From the NCBI RefSeq assembly GCF_024584705.1, contig NZ_CP097384.1, forward strand, positions 1,984,001-2,048,000: a DNA stretch of 64,000 bases, written 5' to 3'. Shown here piece by piece: positions 27,162 through 36,496 of the stretch. The translations under genes were made by a program, and so were the position numbers. The notes under the pieces were generated by a model that did not search any database, was not told the origin of the DNA, and worked only from the letters and a program-made list of their open reading frames with translations. Numbering within the stretch: position 1 is the first letter of the stretch; every line of letters starts with the position of its first letter. The DNA comes from Blastopirellula sp. J2-11 (GTDB lineage Bacteria > Planctomycetota > Planctomycetia > Pirellulales > Pirellulaceae).

Positions 27162-27536
27162 GATCCAGCCTACTTTGGTCAACGCGATCGAGGTTCTCTC
27201 CCCCCTTTCATCGTCGCTGCTGGCGCGCGGATGAAAGGTTCTCCCCGTCGGTGGCAGACTTTACGTAACCGTTCCCTTGATTTTGCCAGGGAAGTTTCGC
27301 AGGACGGCCTACAACCATGCCAGGCCGACTATTTTCGCGGTGACAATGGCTCTCTGGACGCAGCGGCCTGCGAGCGGTTTGCCAAAAGACGTAGATAGTG
27401 GCCTCATGGTGGGTTTATTCCCTTTGTAGATCGGCACAGCTCAGGTACAATAAGTGGACATTCAAAATTTGAATCTGCATTTTGAATCGGCGGTTGGTCG
27501 CGACGCTCTACGCGACTCACGGATTGGAGTTCGACC
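27162..27536. other. Divergent intergenic region
   Basis: The 375 bases between the porin gene and the gene at 27537. It holds one candidate promoter for the rightward gene (27424-27451) and GGAG a few bases before its ATG. No RNA gene or repeat is seen. Confidence 0.4.
27424..27451 (+). promoter_or_regulatory. Weak sigma-70-type promoter candidate
   Basis: TTGTAG (27424-27429) and TACAAT (27446-27451) with a 16-base spacer. The -10 matches five of six bases; the -35 is poor. About 85 bases upstream of the gene at 27537. Confidence 0.3.
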
Positions 27537-28052
27537 ATGGATTGTGTCGAGATGACTCGCCAGCGGTTTCTCAGCGATGATCAGGGACGCACGTTTTCGG
27601 ACGTTGCGAACGATCCCGATCAACCCTTTGACGAAGTGCTCGCATTCTTTAGCGACGAAGGTCGCCAGCGCCGCCTGGAAGAGGCGGAGATCCATCATGA
27701 TCGTCCCCCTTTGGCTGGCGTCGTGCGCGAACTGGAAGCGATTCCGGCCGTTGATCAAGCGCTCGCCAAAATGCAACTGAACCAAAGCAAACGCTTGCGA
27801 CAAGCGATCGGCGTCATCGTACGGATGATTATGGAGGCCCGCGGTTGGAGCAAGACCGGGCGGAAGGGATCACTTGGCGTTCGCGCCGCAAAGTCGGCGA
27901 CCGCGCCGAATCACAATACCGGCGGATTGGCGTTCTGGTTTATTCGCGCCGAGCGATACGAGCGCCCCAGCGGCATGCCGTACCAATCGGTGCGGCAACG
28001 ATGTCGCCAACTCGATTCGCTCACCCCGCAAACGACAAACAGGGCACACTGA
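27537..28052 (+). CDS. Hypothetical cytoplasmic protein
   Basis: A 171-residue protein that I do not recognise. It has an acidic N-terminal half, a helical LGVVRELEAIPAVDQALAKM-like stretch, and a basic segment (QAIGVIVRMIMEARGWSKTG) before a polar C-terminus with AFWFIRAERYERP. No export signal or membrane segment is seen. GGAG at about 27525 supports the ATG at 27537. Its stop is two bases before the ATG of the TPR gene, so the two form an operon. The conserved-looking basic helix could bind nucleic acid, but that is a guess. Confidence 0.6.
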   Translation: MDCVEMTRQRFLSDDQGRTFSDVANDPDQPFDEVLAFFSDEGRQRRLEEAEIHHDRPPLAGVVRELEAIPAVDQALAKMQLNQSKRLRQAIGVIVRMIMEARGWSKTGRKGSLGVRAAKSATAPNHNTGGLAFWFIRAERYERPSGMPYQSVRQRCRQLDSLTPQTTNRAH

Positions 28053-28054
28053 AA

Positions 28055-28396
28055 ATGAATCTTATCCTTTGGATGACCAGTTGGTTTTCCGCCCGCGGCA
28101 AGGCGATCTCGCTTTATCGTCGCGGGATGGCGAAAGCCAAGTTGCGCGACTATCCTGCCGCCGTCGACTTTTACTCGCAAACAATCGCACTGACGGCGAC
28201 TCCTGCTGATGTGCGCGGGATGGCGCTATATAATCGCGCGCTAGTTTACTCGGCTTTGGGAGACGGCGCTAAAGCGACCGATGATTTAAATCAAGTCTTG
28301 GCGGTCGCCGAAACTCCGGCCAATATCAAGACCGAAGCGAAGCGAAAGTTAGCTCGCATGCGCCGCCATGCCGGCGACGCGCCAGCCCACGCGTAA
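28055..28396 (+). CDS. Small TPR-like protein
   Basis: A 113-residue protein with about two tetratricopeptide-type helical pairs: SLYRRGMAKAKLRDYPAAVD and ALYNRALVYSALGDGAKATD fit the TPR consensus positions for small residues (G/A at 8 and 20). The N-terminal MNLILWMTSWFSARG is hydrophobic but short. It likely mediates protein-protein contact. The ATG lies two bases after the stop of the preceding gene; an open frame extends upstream through that gene but is not needed. Confidence 0.7.
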   Translation: MNLILWMTSWFSARGKAISLYRRGMAKAKLRDYPAAVDFYSQTIALTATPADVRGMALYNRALVYSALGDGAKATDDLNQVLAVAETPANIKTEAKRKLARMRRHAGDAPAHA

Positions 28397-28476
28397 TCGA
28401 ATATTCTCAGCGACGTGCGTATCGGTCAGCCGTTCGTCATCCTTTGCAAGACTAGCGGCCGATCAAGGAAACCTGC

Positions 28477-29562
28477 ATGTTCGCAGAAGCTCTCTTGCTG
28501 GCCGATCTAGAATTCCTGCAGATGCTTTCTTATGGCGGCATTGCTTTTGTCGCCATCATCGGGCTGATATTTCTGATTGTGGTGCTGCGCTATGGGGCGA
28601 TCTGGTTTCAGGCGTTTGTCTCTGGCGCCGACATTAGCCTCCGCAGCTTGGTCGGCATGAGTTTGCGGCAAGTTCCGCCGTCGACCATCGTCACCGCAAA
28701 AATCATGGGCAAGCAAGCCGGCCTGAGCATCGACCGCCAGTCCGGCATTAGCACGCAGAAGCTGGAAGCTCACTTCTTGGCAGGCGGTGATGTGATGCGT
28801 CTGATGCAAGCGTTAATCGCCGCCGATCGCGCCGGAATCGATCTCGATTTTGAACGCGCCGCCGCGATCGAGCTTGCCGGCCGCGACGTCTTTGACGCCG
28901 TCCGCACCAGCGTTTCGCCCAAAGTGATCGACTGTCCGCAACCGGTTGGCGGAGTCCACAAGGCGCTCAGCGCCGTCGCCAAAGATGGAGTCGAACTGTT
29001 AGTGAGAGCCCGCGTGACCGTGCGAACCAATCTGGCCCAATTGATTGGCGGTGCGACCGAAGAAACGATTGTCGCCCGCGTTTGTCAAGGGATTGTCACG
29101 GTCATCGGTTCTTCCAACACGCACATGGAAGTGTTGGAGACGCCGGCCAACATTTCCCGCGGAGTGCTGGAGCGAGGGCTCGACGCCAACACCGCGTTTG
29201 AGATTGTCTCGATCGACATTCTGGATGTCGACGTTGGCAAAAACATTGGCGCTCGCCTCCAGACCGATCAGGCCGAAGCCGACACGCGCGTCGCTCGAGC
29301 GTTGGCCGAAATTCGTCGCGCTGAAGCGGTCGCCCTGCAGCAGGAAATGGTCGCCAAAGTGGTCGACTGTCGCGTTGCGATGGTGCGTGCTGAAGCCCAG
29401 GTCCCGAAAGCGCTCGCGTTCGCGATTCGAGCTGGCAACTTGTACTCGACAGGCGCACCCGTTCTGTTTCTCAATCGCTCCACCCAATCGCGCCCGGTCG
29501 ATGGCCTCTCGACCGACGGTCCCCTACTGATGCCGCCGCATTCCGGCGACGACAACAACTAG
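28477..29562 (+). CDS. floA: Flotillin-like protein FloA
   Basis: A 361-residue protein of the FloA (UPF0365) family, which organises functional membrane microdomains. A hydrophobic N-terminal segment (about 15-45, [21 protein letters not shown]) anchors it. The SPFH-like part follows, with [60 protein letters not shown], and the [23 protein letters not shown] and [20 protein letters not shown] blocks of FloA. Typical FloA is about 330 residues; this one has a short N-terminal and C-terminal extension. Its last four bases overlap the end of the convergent methyltransferase gene. Confidence 0.93.
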   Translation: MFAEALLLADLEFLQMLSYGGIAFVAIIGLIFLIVVLRYGAIWFQAFVSGADISLRSLVGMSLRQVPPSTIVTAKIMGKQAGLSIDRQSGISTQKLEAHFLAGGDVMRLMQALIAADRAGIDLDFERAAAIELAGRDVFDAVRTSVSPKVIDCPQPVGGVHKALSAVAKDGVELLVRARVTVRTNLAQLIGGATEETIVARVCQGIVTVIGSSNTHMEVLETPANISRGVLERGLDANTAFEIVSIDILDVDVGKNIGARLQTDQAEADTRVARALAEIRRAEAVALQQEMVAKVVDCRVAMVRAEAQVPKALAFAIRAGNLYSTGAPVLFLNRSTQSRPVDGLSTDGPLLMPPHSGDDNN

Positions 29563-30362
29563 AGCGGCGGCTTGGTCGTCAAAGTCGCGATGGTGGTGGG
29601 CGAGAACTGGTTCAATCGCGTTGCGGCGTCAGACCACCAATCTTCATAGAGGTCGATCAACACCAGCCCGGCGGCGAGTTGTCCGCCGATTTGCGACTGC
29701 AGGCTATGGCTGAACTCGAACGCTTCTCCGCCGGCCAGTTGACGACGCCGCGTCTGGCTGAGGTCAGGGTGAATCGATTCGTCATAAGGGAGTCGATGCC
29801 GGACCAGCAGGGTTTCGGTCGCCGCGTCTTCTTCATGATCGAACAGAAAATAACTGGGGTTCATGAAGCCGGCCAGAAGGCGACCGCCGGGGCGCAATAC
29901 CCGGGCGCACTCTCGCCACACCGGGCGAATGTCACGTACGAAGACGTTCGAGCAGGGATGGAAGATCAAATCGAACGAAGCGTCGGCAAAGCGAGAGAGA
30001 TCGGCCATGTCTCCTTGCTCCAGACGTATTTCCAGCCCTTCCCTTTCGGCCACCAGACGATCGAGCGCCAATTGTTCGTCCGAAAGATCGAAGCTGGTGA
30101 CATGAGCGCCGGCGGCGGCCAATGTGGGCGACTGTTGACCGCCGCCCGAGGCGAGACAGAGCAGCTGCTTGCCTGGCAGATCGCCCAACCAGGATCTCGG
30201 CACGGCTTTGGTCGGCGTGAGGATCACCTGCCAATCGCCGGTTCGTGCTCGGGCCACGGTCGCGGCATCGATTGGCAGCGACCAGGGATTGCCGCTACGT
30301 GCGGCGTCATTCCAGGCGGCGCGATTGCGGGCCAAGATCGGATCGTTCGTCGGTTGCGTCAT
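29559..30362 (-). CDS. Class I SAM-dependent methyltransferase
   Basis: A 267-residue methyltransferase. The AdoMet-binding motif I is [20 protein letters not shown] (about 88-107), followed by the acidic strand end [11 protein letters not shown], a GDMADLSRF motif II/III region, [10 protein letters not shown], and the post-motif [17 protein letters not shown]. The N-terminal [11 protein letters not shown] is typical of small-molecule methyltransferases of the type-11 group. The substrate cannot be told. It is convergent with floA, with a four-base overlap of the stop regions (29559-29562). Confidence 0.88.
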   Translation of the reverse strand: MTQPTNDPILARNRAAWNDAARSGNPWSLPIDAATVARARTGDWQVILTPTKAVPRSWLGDLPGKQLLCLASGGGQQSPTLAAAGAHVTSFDLSDEQLALDRLVAEREGLEIRLEQGDMADLSRFADASFDLIFHPCSNVFVRDIRPVWRECARVLRPGGRLLAGFMNPSYFLFDHEEDAATETLLVRHRLPYDESIHPDLSQTRRRQLAGGEAFEFSHSLQSQIGGQLAAGLVLIDLYEDWWSDAATRLNQFSPTTIATLTTKPPL

Positions 30363-30496
30363 AGTTTCGGTTCGCCGCAGAGAGTCTGTAAGTCGTCATA
30401 CCGCCGCCATTGCGACGCAATCGATACAATCAAGGTTCGGCTTTTCGGCCGATTTTTTTGTCGATTGATAGGCGTCCAAGGGCAAGGCTTTGCGGA

Positions 30497-31315
30497 ATGA
30501 GTTACGACAAGTTACCCCCGATCGCCGCGGCGCTATCCCTGATTATCGGTTGGTGGTTCTTCGCAGGCAACGCACTGACGGCGGAGCCAGCCGTCGATTA
30601 TCCGCCGGGCAAACTGGGAGAAGTCGTCCGACTGGGCGAAGAGATCGTCTTGCAGACTGACCAACATCCTCTCTCCAAGCCGTATGTCGGCAACGCGCTG
30701 CGCTGTACGTCGTGTCATTTGGAAGGGGGAAAGCATCCGCAGGCAGGCAGCTTTTTGCAAACCGCCGCCGCCTATCCCGCTTGGTCGCCGCGTGAGAGTC
30801 GCGTGATCACGCTCGAAGATCGCGTGTTGAACTGCTTCATGCGCAGCCAGAACGGCGTTCGTCCGCCGAATGGAAGTCAAGTCGCGGTCGCGGTGACGAC
30901 CTACATCACCTGGTTGTCGACCGGCGCCAAAATCGAAATGAACGCCGAAAAGCCGCTCGGCCCGAACCATGTGCCGCCGATTGATCTTGCCGCGCATCAG
31001 CCGGCCAATAGCGAGCGCGGCAAGATTGTCTACCTGCAGCGCTGCTCGGAGTGTCACGGCGAAGATGGCGGCGGCGATGACGATAACCCGCCGCTGTGGA
31101 GCGATCGATCGTACAACGACGGCGCAGGGCTAAGCCGCGTCGAGAAGCTGGCGCCTTGGCTGAAAGTCGCGATGCCGCTGGATGACGCGACGCTGAGTGA
31201 GCAAGAAGCGATTGATGTCGCCGCGTTTGTAAACAGCCACGCGCGGCCCCGCTTCAACCTGAAGGATCACCTGCCGCCGCCAGAGAGACGCGGCGAGTAC
31301 AACGCCAAAAAGTAG
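30497..31315 (+). CDS. Diheme c-type cytochrome, thiosulfate dehydrogenase (TsdA)-like
   Basis: A 272-residue exported cytochrome with an uncleaved or cleaved N-terminal helix (about 8-28). Two heme sites are seen: CTSCH (70-74) and CSECH (183-187). Between them lie AAYPAWSPRESRVITLEDRV and LNCFMRSQNG, with Cys113 43 residues after the first heme Cys, matching the spacing of the cysteine that ligates heme 1 in TsdA enzymes. Met226 in VAMP could ligate the second heme. The block PPLWSDRSYNDGAG and DVAAFVNSHARPRF also fit. TsdA joins two thiosulfates to tetrathionate or the reverse; this assignment is probable, not proven. The ATG at 30497 starts the signal helix. Confidence 0.78.
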   Translation: MSYDKLPPIAAALSLIIGWWFFAGNALTAEPAVDYPPGKLGEVVRLGEEIVLQTDQHPLSKPYVGNALRCTSCHLEGGKHPQAGSFLQTAAAYPAWSPRESRVITLEDRVLNCFMRSQNGVRPPNGSQVAVAVTTYITWLSTGAKIEMNAEKPLGPNHVPPIDLAAHQPANSERGKIVYLQRCSECHGEDGGGDDDNPPLWSDRSYNDGAGLSRVEKLAPWLKVAMPLDDATLSEQEAIDVAAFVNSHARPRFNLKDHLPPPERRGEYNAKK

Positions 31316-31442
31316 GGAAGGCCGTGCCTGCCGTGCGTTCTAACGATTCCGTGACATGCCACAACTCAACCGCTAGAATGCGATACGCAGCTATCGTTTC
31401 TTGCGACGTAGTTCTTGTCACGAAAATCAGGGCGCCCTGCCC

Positions 31443-32399
31443 ATGTGCATCTTTTCTCAGCCGGTCATGACCGTCAACAAGACGAGGATCTTCGCTCGCA
31501 CAACATCGGCAAGTTCGCAGTTTCTCGTCTATCAGATGAACTACGAGTCACGCGACGAGAACGCGATGATTTTGCCGTTGCCGGTCAGGCGACCGGCCAA
31601 TGACGACAACGTACAGTTCATCAACTTGGAAGCGTATCCAAAATTCTTTGACGAGTTGGACGACGGATTTCCCTATTCGCGATCCCAAGGAATTGGTTGC
31701 TCGGCCGGGCCAGTGGCCGATTCCAGGTCCGGTTTGGCGGTCTTTGAGGTGGGAAACTACCTCGCGTCGTTTGTGCCGAGTTTGGCCGATTTCTCACGAC
31801 TCGATCCTCGGTTTGTGCTGCCAGAGGAGACATGGGCGCAGATTCCGCAGTACCAAGATTATGGATTCGCGGTGTTTCAATTGGCGTCCGGCGCGATCCA
31901 GCCCCATCCAATGGCGTTGGAGTTTGCAACCGCGCTGCGTGATTCTATCTACTTCCCGACGATGCACATTCACGACGGTGAGGTTCACAAGTCCGAAGAG
32001 TTTGATCACGTTCTCTATCTGCAGCACGCAGGCTTCGATAGCCAAGTTCACGGCTACATCAATTCCGATGTCGCCGATTCCGCTACGGGACTCGTACGCT
32101 CGAAGCATGTCGCGAAAAACTTTACCGATGTTGACCGGGCTAGCGGCGTCGTCTTGCCTGACTTGTTGGTTCACCGCCAGATCGTGCGCGGCGAACTGCT
32201 GAATCAAGATATTGAGATCGCGACGACTGGTGATCCGACGTATCCGGCGCTCAATTTCCGCTGGTTGAAGCCGTTGGCGCCCTGGATGCTGGGGGCTGCT
32301 GCCGTCGGCTGGTTCTTGATGCGGCGGGCGAAGATCCGAAAGCGTCAAAGCGAGGATCGCTCGGCTGCGGATGTCGCGCCGCGAAGCGAGGATGATTGA
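31443..32399 (+). CDS. Hypothetical protein with C-terminal membrane anchor
   Basis: A 318-residue protein that I do not assign. It starts MCIFSQPVMTVNKTRIFAR, so Cys is at position 2. It has no classical signal peptide, has a long beta-rich region (LPLPVRRPANDDNVQFINLE, YGFAVFQLASGAIQPHPMAL, FPTMHIHDGEVHK), and ends with a single membrane helix near residue 293 (LAPWMLGAAAVGWFLMRR) and a charged tail. It could be a tail-anchored protein or a lipid- or metal-modified one. The ATG at 31443 is used because it gives the MC start; an earlier in-frame start at 31401 is possible. Confidence 0.6.
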   Translation: MCIFSQPVMTVNKTRIFARTTSASSQFLVYQMNYESRDENAMILPLPVRRPANDDNVQFINLEAYPKFFDELDDGFPYSRSQGIGCSAGPVADSRSGLAVFEVGNYLASFVPSLADFSRLDPRFVLPEETWAQIPQYQDYGFAVFQLASGAIQPHPMALEFATALRDSIYFPTMHIHDGEVHKSEEFDHVLYLQHAGFDSQVHGYINSDVADSATGLVRSKHVAKNFTDVDRASGVVLPDLLVHRQIVRGELLNQDIEIATTGDPTYPALNFRWLKPLAPWMLGAAAVGWFLMRRAKIRKRQSEDRSAADVAPRSEDD

Positions 32400-32431
32400 T
32401 GGCGCGGTCGCATCGCTCGCTGGGGAATCAA

Positions 32432-32650
32432 TCAGTCGGCAATTTTTTCAAACCGCGGAATCGTTTTACCGTCAATCTCGACCGTTTCGGCAAACATTGC
32501 GGCTGGCCGGACCCAAAGACCATGCGGGGGATATTCTTGGCGATAGACGACCAGCAGTTCTTCGGTTTCGCTGTGCCGTGCGACGCCTAGCACGGTATAT
32601 TCCGGCCCTTTGTAGTGGCGATATCGGCCAGGAAGGATCTGGGCATCCAT
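32432..32650 (-). CDS. DUF1653 domain protein
   Basis: A 72-residue protein that is essentially one DUF1653 domain: LPGRYRHYKGPEYTVLGVAR, HSETEELLVVY, and GLWVRPAAMFAETV match the family consensus closely. Members are small cytoplasmic proteins of unknown function. The ATG at 32650 is chosen because the domain begins right after it; a longer open frame continues upstream to 32719. It is convergent with the gene ending at 32399. Confidence 0.88.
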   Translation of the reverse strand: MDAQILPGRYRHYKGPEYTVLGVARHSETEELLVVYRQEYPPHGLWVRPAAMFAETVEIDGKTIPRFEKIAD

Positions 32651-32884
32651 GTTGCGGTTCCATTCAATTGGATTAATTCGGGAGAGTGGCCAAGTAAATC
32701 GTCGCAGCGGCCCTTTCAATTGATATCATGAATGCGCAACGGCTATTAGGCCGGGCAAACTTTCAATCTGGTTGCACGAAAAACGGGCATTGTCGCTCCT
32801 GTTTTTTTTCGCCGGAAGGCGAATTAACCAGCGTAAACGATTGAATACCGTTAATTTGCGATTCATTTTCGTCCTTGCGACGAC

Positions 32885-32902
32885 GTGGCACAGAACGTGC
32901 TA
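32885..32902 (+). promoter_or_regulatory. Candidate sigma-54 promoter
   Basis: gTGGCACagaacgTGCTa: TGGCAC at 32886-32891, then five bases and GTGCT, against the consensus TGGCAC-N5-TTGCW with one mismatch. It lies about 50 bases before the ATP-grasp gene at 32953. No activator site was identified. Confidence 0.35.
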
Positions 32903-32952
32903 CTTTCACCCTACGCTGAGAAAACCCCATCGAAGCGCAGGAGCCGCACGTC

Positions 32953-34422
32953 ATGCAACAACAATCGTCCATAGAACAAGTAAACGGCGTTTCGGAGTAC
33001 GACGTAGGCGAATATTACGACGAAATGTTCGCGCAGGACTCGTCGCCTCGAGACAATTGCAACCTGCTCTATAAACGGGTCATCGGGCTCACCTCGCTTG
33101 ATCTGCAACGTCGCAAGTTGGCGGCCGAGCGATCGATGGTGCGGCTGGGAATCACTTTTAACGTCTATGGCGACGAAGAAGGGACCGAGCGGATCATTCC
33201 GTTCGATATTCTCCCTCGAATTATCGACGCCGATGAGTGGAAGTGGGTCAGCGACGGTCTGAAGCAGCGCATCGCCGCGTTGAATCTATTTATCGGCGAC
33301 ATTTACAGCGATCAGAAGATCCTGAAAGATGGCGCGATCCCCGAACATGTCGTCCGTTCCGCCGCTTCCTTCCGACCGCAATGCGTCGGTTTGAAGCCGC
33401 CCAAGGGAATCTGGTGCCATATCACTGGAACCGACTTGGTGCGGGATCAGGAAGGAAAGTTCTACGTCCTCGAAGACAATCTTCGTTGCCCGTCCGGCGT
33501 TTCTTATGTTCTGCAGAATCGCCAGTTGATGAAGCAGGCGTTTCCAGACTTGTTTGAATCGTTGTCGGTCCGACCGATTGACGACTATTGCGGCAAACTG
33601 CTCGACGCGCTTAACTTTTTGGCGGAAGACCGGACCGAGACTCCCACCGTCGGCGTGCTGACGCCGGGCGTCTACAACTCGGCTTATTTCGAGCATTCGT
33701 TCCTGGCCCAACAAATGGGGGTCGACCTGGTTGAAGGTCGCGATCTCGTCGTACAAGACAAAAAAGTCTTCATGCGCACGACGAAAGGGCTCGCTCGTAT
33801 CGACGTCCTCTATCGCCGCATCGACGATGATTTTATCGATCCGAAAGTCTTCCGCGAAGATTCGCTGCTGGGCGTGCCGGGGCTGATCGAAGCTTACGAG
33901 GCCGGCAACATCGCTCTGGCGAATGCGCCCGGGACCGGAATCGCGGACGACAAGGTCGTCTACGCCTACGTCCCAGAGATGATCAAGTATTATCTGGGGG
34001 AAGACCCGATCTTGCCGAACGTCCCGACGTTTGTTTGCTGGGACGAGAAGCAACGCGATCATGTGCTGAAAAATCTAGATAAATTTGTCGTGAAACCGGC
34101 CAACGAGTCTGGCGGCTACGGCATGCTGATCGGCCCGCGATCGACCCGCGAAGAGCAAGCGAAATTCGCCGATTTGATCAAAGCCAATCCACGCAATTAC
34201 ATCGCCCAACCGACGCTTAGTCTCTCCCGAGCGCCGGTGATTATTGAGGATCACCTGGAAGGACGTCACGTCGATTTGCGACCGTTTATTATCTACGGTC
34301 GTGACGTCTTCGTGCTTCCAGGCGGATTAACCCGAGTCGCTTTGAAAAAGGGCTCACTCGTGGTTAACTCCTCGCAAGGCGGCGGGAGCAAAGATACCTG
34401 GGTTGTTGAGGAACTGCCGTAA
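32953..34422 (+). CDS. Circularly permuted ATP-grasp protein
   Basis: A 489-residue soluble protein of the circularly permuted ATP-grasp family (CP_ATPgrasp_1). Key blocks are [71 protein letters not shown] and [20 protein letters not shown]. These enzymes are predicted amino-acid ligases that form amide bonds using ATP. The stop overlaps the start of the alpha-E gene by one base (TAATG), so they are translationally coupled. With the convergent operon at 35579-42546 it belongs to the ATP-grasp/alpha-E/transglutaminase gene set proposed to make or attach small peptides. A sigma-54-like site lies upstream. Confidence 0.9.
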   Translation: MQQQSSIEQVNGVSEYDVGEYYDEMFAQDSSPRDNCNLLYKRVIGLTSLDLQRRKLAAERSMVRLGITFNVYGDEEGTERIIPFDILPRIIDADEWKWVSDGLKQRIAALNLFIGDIYSDQKILKDGAIPEHVVRSAASFRPQCVGLKPPKGIWCHITGTDLVRDQEGKFYVLEDNLRCPSGVSYVLQNRQLMKQAFPDLFESLSVRPIDDYCGKLLDALNFLAEDRTETPTVGVLTPGVYNSAYFEHSFLAQQMGVDLVEGRDLVVQDKKVFMRTTKGLARIDVLYRRIDDDFIDPKVFREDSLLGVPGLIEAYEAGNIALANAPGTGIADDKVVYAYVPEMIKYYLGEDPILPNVPTFVCWDEKQRDHVLKNLDKFVVKPANESGGYGMLIGPRSTREEQAKFADLIKANPRNYIAQPTLSLSRAPVIIEDHLEGRHVDLRPFIIYGRDVFVLPGGLTRVALKKGSLVVNSSQGGGSKDTWVVEELP

Positions 34423-35378
34423 TGCTGAGCCGCGTCGCGGAATCCATCTATTGGATGAGCCGTTACGTGGAACGCGCCGAGAATGTGGCGCGTTTCATTT
34501 CTGTCAATCTAAACCTCAGCATGGATCTGGCCTCGGAGGGGCATCAGCAATGGCTGCCATTGGTGACCACGACCGGTGACGACAAGCTGTTCTATGAACA
34601 CTACGACGCACCGACCAAGCGAAACGTGCTGCAGTTTCTGACGTTCGATCGCAATAATCCGAACTCGATTTTGTCGTCGCTCATCGGAGCGCGCGAATGC
34701 GCTCGCAGTATTCGCGAAGTGATCTCGGCCGAGATGTGGGAGCATATCAACAACTTTTACCTGATGGTGAAAGATGTCGGCGGCGCCGATGGCGTCAGCG
34801 AAGAGCAACTTGTCTTCTACGAGCAAATTCGGGCCTCGGGACAGCACTTTATCGGCATCACCGATGCGACGATGACCCATGGCGAAGGTTGGCACTTTGG
34901 CCAATGCGGACGCTTCATGGAACGCGCGGACAAAACGTCGCGGATCCTCGACGTGAAGTACTATATCTTGCTGCCGAGCCCGCAGCATGTCGGTTCGCCG
35001 TTCGACGAATTGCAGTGGTCCGCCCTGCTCCGTTCGGCCAGCGCCTTTGAAATGTATCGCCAGCGTTATGGGCGAATCATTCCGGCCAACATCGTCAGCT
35101 TTCTGGTCTTGGACCGGGCCTTTCCCCGCGCGATCCTGCATTGCTTGTCCAAGGCGAACGATTCGTTGCACGCGATCTCTGGTTCCGATCCAGAGAGCTT
35201 CAGCAATCTGCCGGAACAACGACTCGGTCAGTTGCGCGCCAGCCTGGCGTTCACCAGCGCCGACGACATCATCAATCGCGGCATGCACGAATTTGTCGAC
35301 GACATGCAGCGCCGCGTCAACGCGGTAGGATTGGCGCTCTCTAACACCTTCTTCGCACGACAAACCGACGCGGCGTAA
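34422..35378 (+). CDS. Alpha-E domain protein
   Basis: A 318-residue, largely helical protein of the alpha-E family. It opens [24 protein letters not shown], the family signature, with the FIGITDATMTHGEGWHFGQCGRFMERADKTSRILD block in the middle and LVLDRAFPRAILHCL later. Alpha-E proteins always accompany circularly permuted ATP-grasp ligases; the conserved Arg/Glu/His positions suggest it contributes to catalysis or substrate holding, but no activity is established. It starts on the last base of the ATP-grasp stop codon. Confidence 0.9.
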   Translation: MLSRVAESIYWMSRYVERAENVARFISVNLNLSMDLASEGHQQWLPLVTTTGDDKLFYEHYDAPTKRNVLQFLTFDRNNPNSILSSLIGARECARSIREVISAEMWEHINNFYLMVKDVGGADGVSEEQLVFYEQIRASGQHFIGITDATMTHGEGWHFGQCGRFMERADKTSRILDVKYYILLPSPQHVGSPFDELQWSALLRSASAFEMYRQRYGRIIPANIVSFLVLDRAFPRAILHCLSKANDSLHAISGSDPESFSNLPEQRLGQLRASLAFTSADDIINRGMHEFVDDMQRRVNAVGLALSNTFFARQTDAA

Positions 35379-35436
35379 CGCCGCGTGCTCGCCACAATTC
35401 TTCATTGAATAGCGACCGCATTTCCCTGGCATCGAC

Positions 35437-35532
35437 ATCAGCCGCACGGCGTTAGCCGCGGTTTTTTTGTCTCCGAATTTCCGTCGACCATGAGTTCCTC
35501 TCAGAAACCGCGGCTAATGCCGTGCGGCTGAT
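35437..35532. terminator. Long inverted repeat between convergent operons
   Basis: Arms 35437-35464 and 35505-35532, 28 bases with a single mismatch, separated by 40 bases. The left arm runs into a T-run (gttttttt, 35461-35468). It lies between the ends of the two amidoligase operons and probably terminates both. The sequence aaaccgcggctaa in the right arm recurs at 51309-51321. Confidence 0.65.
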
Positions 35533-35578
35533 ATTGTGGAGACGAAGAAGACGTTTTTCTGGAAGACGAAGACGCGGA

Positions 35579-36478
35579 CTACGATTGCGACTGCGATTGG
35601 GTCGCCATCTCTTCCAGCGGCTCTACATCGACCGAGACGCTCATCATGTGGGCGCCGCCGCCGACGACGACTCCTTGGATCGGCGTGACGTCTTCAAAGT
35701 CACGTCCCCACGCGTTGGTGACGTGGTCGGTGCTGCAGAGCATGTCGTTGGTCGGATCGAGATCGACCCAGCCGGTTTTGTCGCCGCAATAGACAGAGAA
35801 CCATGCGTGCGACGCGTCAGCGCCAACCAAACGAGGTTTGCCCGGCGGCGGCAGCGTGCGGAGATAGCCGCTGACGTAACGCGCCGGCAAGCCCAGCGAA
35901 CGGAGGCAGCCGATCGCGACATGGGCGAAGTCTTGGCAAACGCCGTGTCGGTTGGCGAACGCTTCGGCGACCGGCGTTTGAATGGTGGTCGCGGACGAAT
36001 CGTATTTGAAATCGGTCCGAATCCGCTTGGTCAGTTCTCGCGCCGCGTCAAAGATCGGGCGATTCTTGGTGAACGAAATCTTGGCGTATTGCTGCAGTGG
36101 ATCCAACATCGGAATGTGTCGCGATTTGAATGCGAACTGCAAGACCGAGAGGATACGCGGCGTGCCGGGGCGAAATTGCGCCGCGATTTGTTCCCAGGGG
36201 GGATTTTCTTCGATCGGCGGCGGCGGAGAGACGTCGACGCGACTGGTCGCAACGATCGTCAATCCATCGTGCGGCTCGGTCACCGAGAAGTAGTCGACGC
36301 GATTGTTAAAATAGTCGCGGCGATTCACGATGGTCGGCGGCGACGGCTGTACGGTCAGACGATACTCGTGGACCGCCTGGCGAGGAAAATTGGCCGGAGC
36401 CAGATGAACCAAGTTGTGACAGACCGAGGCCGGCTCGGCGTAGGAGTATTTCGTCGTGTGCGAAATGCGATATTGCAT
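35579..36478 (-). CDS. Transglutaminase-like protein
   Basis: A 299-residue protein with the bacterial transglutaminase-like N-terminal domain (MQYRISHTTKYSYAEPASVC) followed by a transglutaminase/protease core. The catalytic Cys lies in ANRHGVCQDFAHVAIGCL, His in GADASHAWFSVY, and Asp in WVDLDPTND. Such proteins in this gene set are predicted to cleave or form isopeptide-type amide bonds. It ends the operon 42546 to 35579, 18 bases after the ATP-grasp/alpha-E fusion gene. No signal peptide is seen. Confidence 0.9.
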   Translation of the reverse strand: MQYRISHTTKYSYAEPASVCHNLVHLAPANFPRQAVHEYRLTVQPSPPTIVNRRDYFNNRVDYFSVTEPHDGLTIVATSRVDVSPPPPIEENPPWEQIAAQFRPGTPRILSVLQFAFKSRHIPMLDPLQQYAKISFTKNRPIFDAARELTKRIRTDFKYDSSATTIQTPVAEAFANRHGVCQDFAHVAIGCLRSLGLPARYVSGYLRTLPPPGKPRLVGADASHAWFSVYCGDKTGWVDLDPTNDMLCSTDHVTNAWGRDFEDVTPIQGVVVGGGAHMMSVSVDVEPLEEMATQSQSQS

Positions 36479-36496
36479 ACGTCGTGGCGTGGGCCG

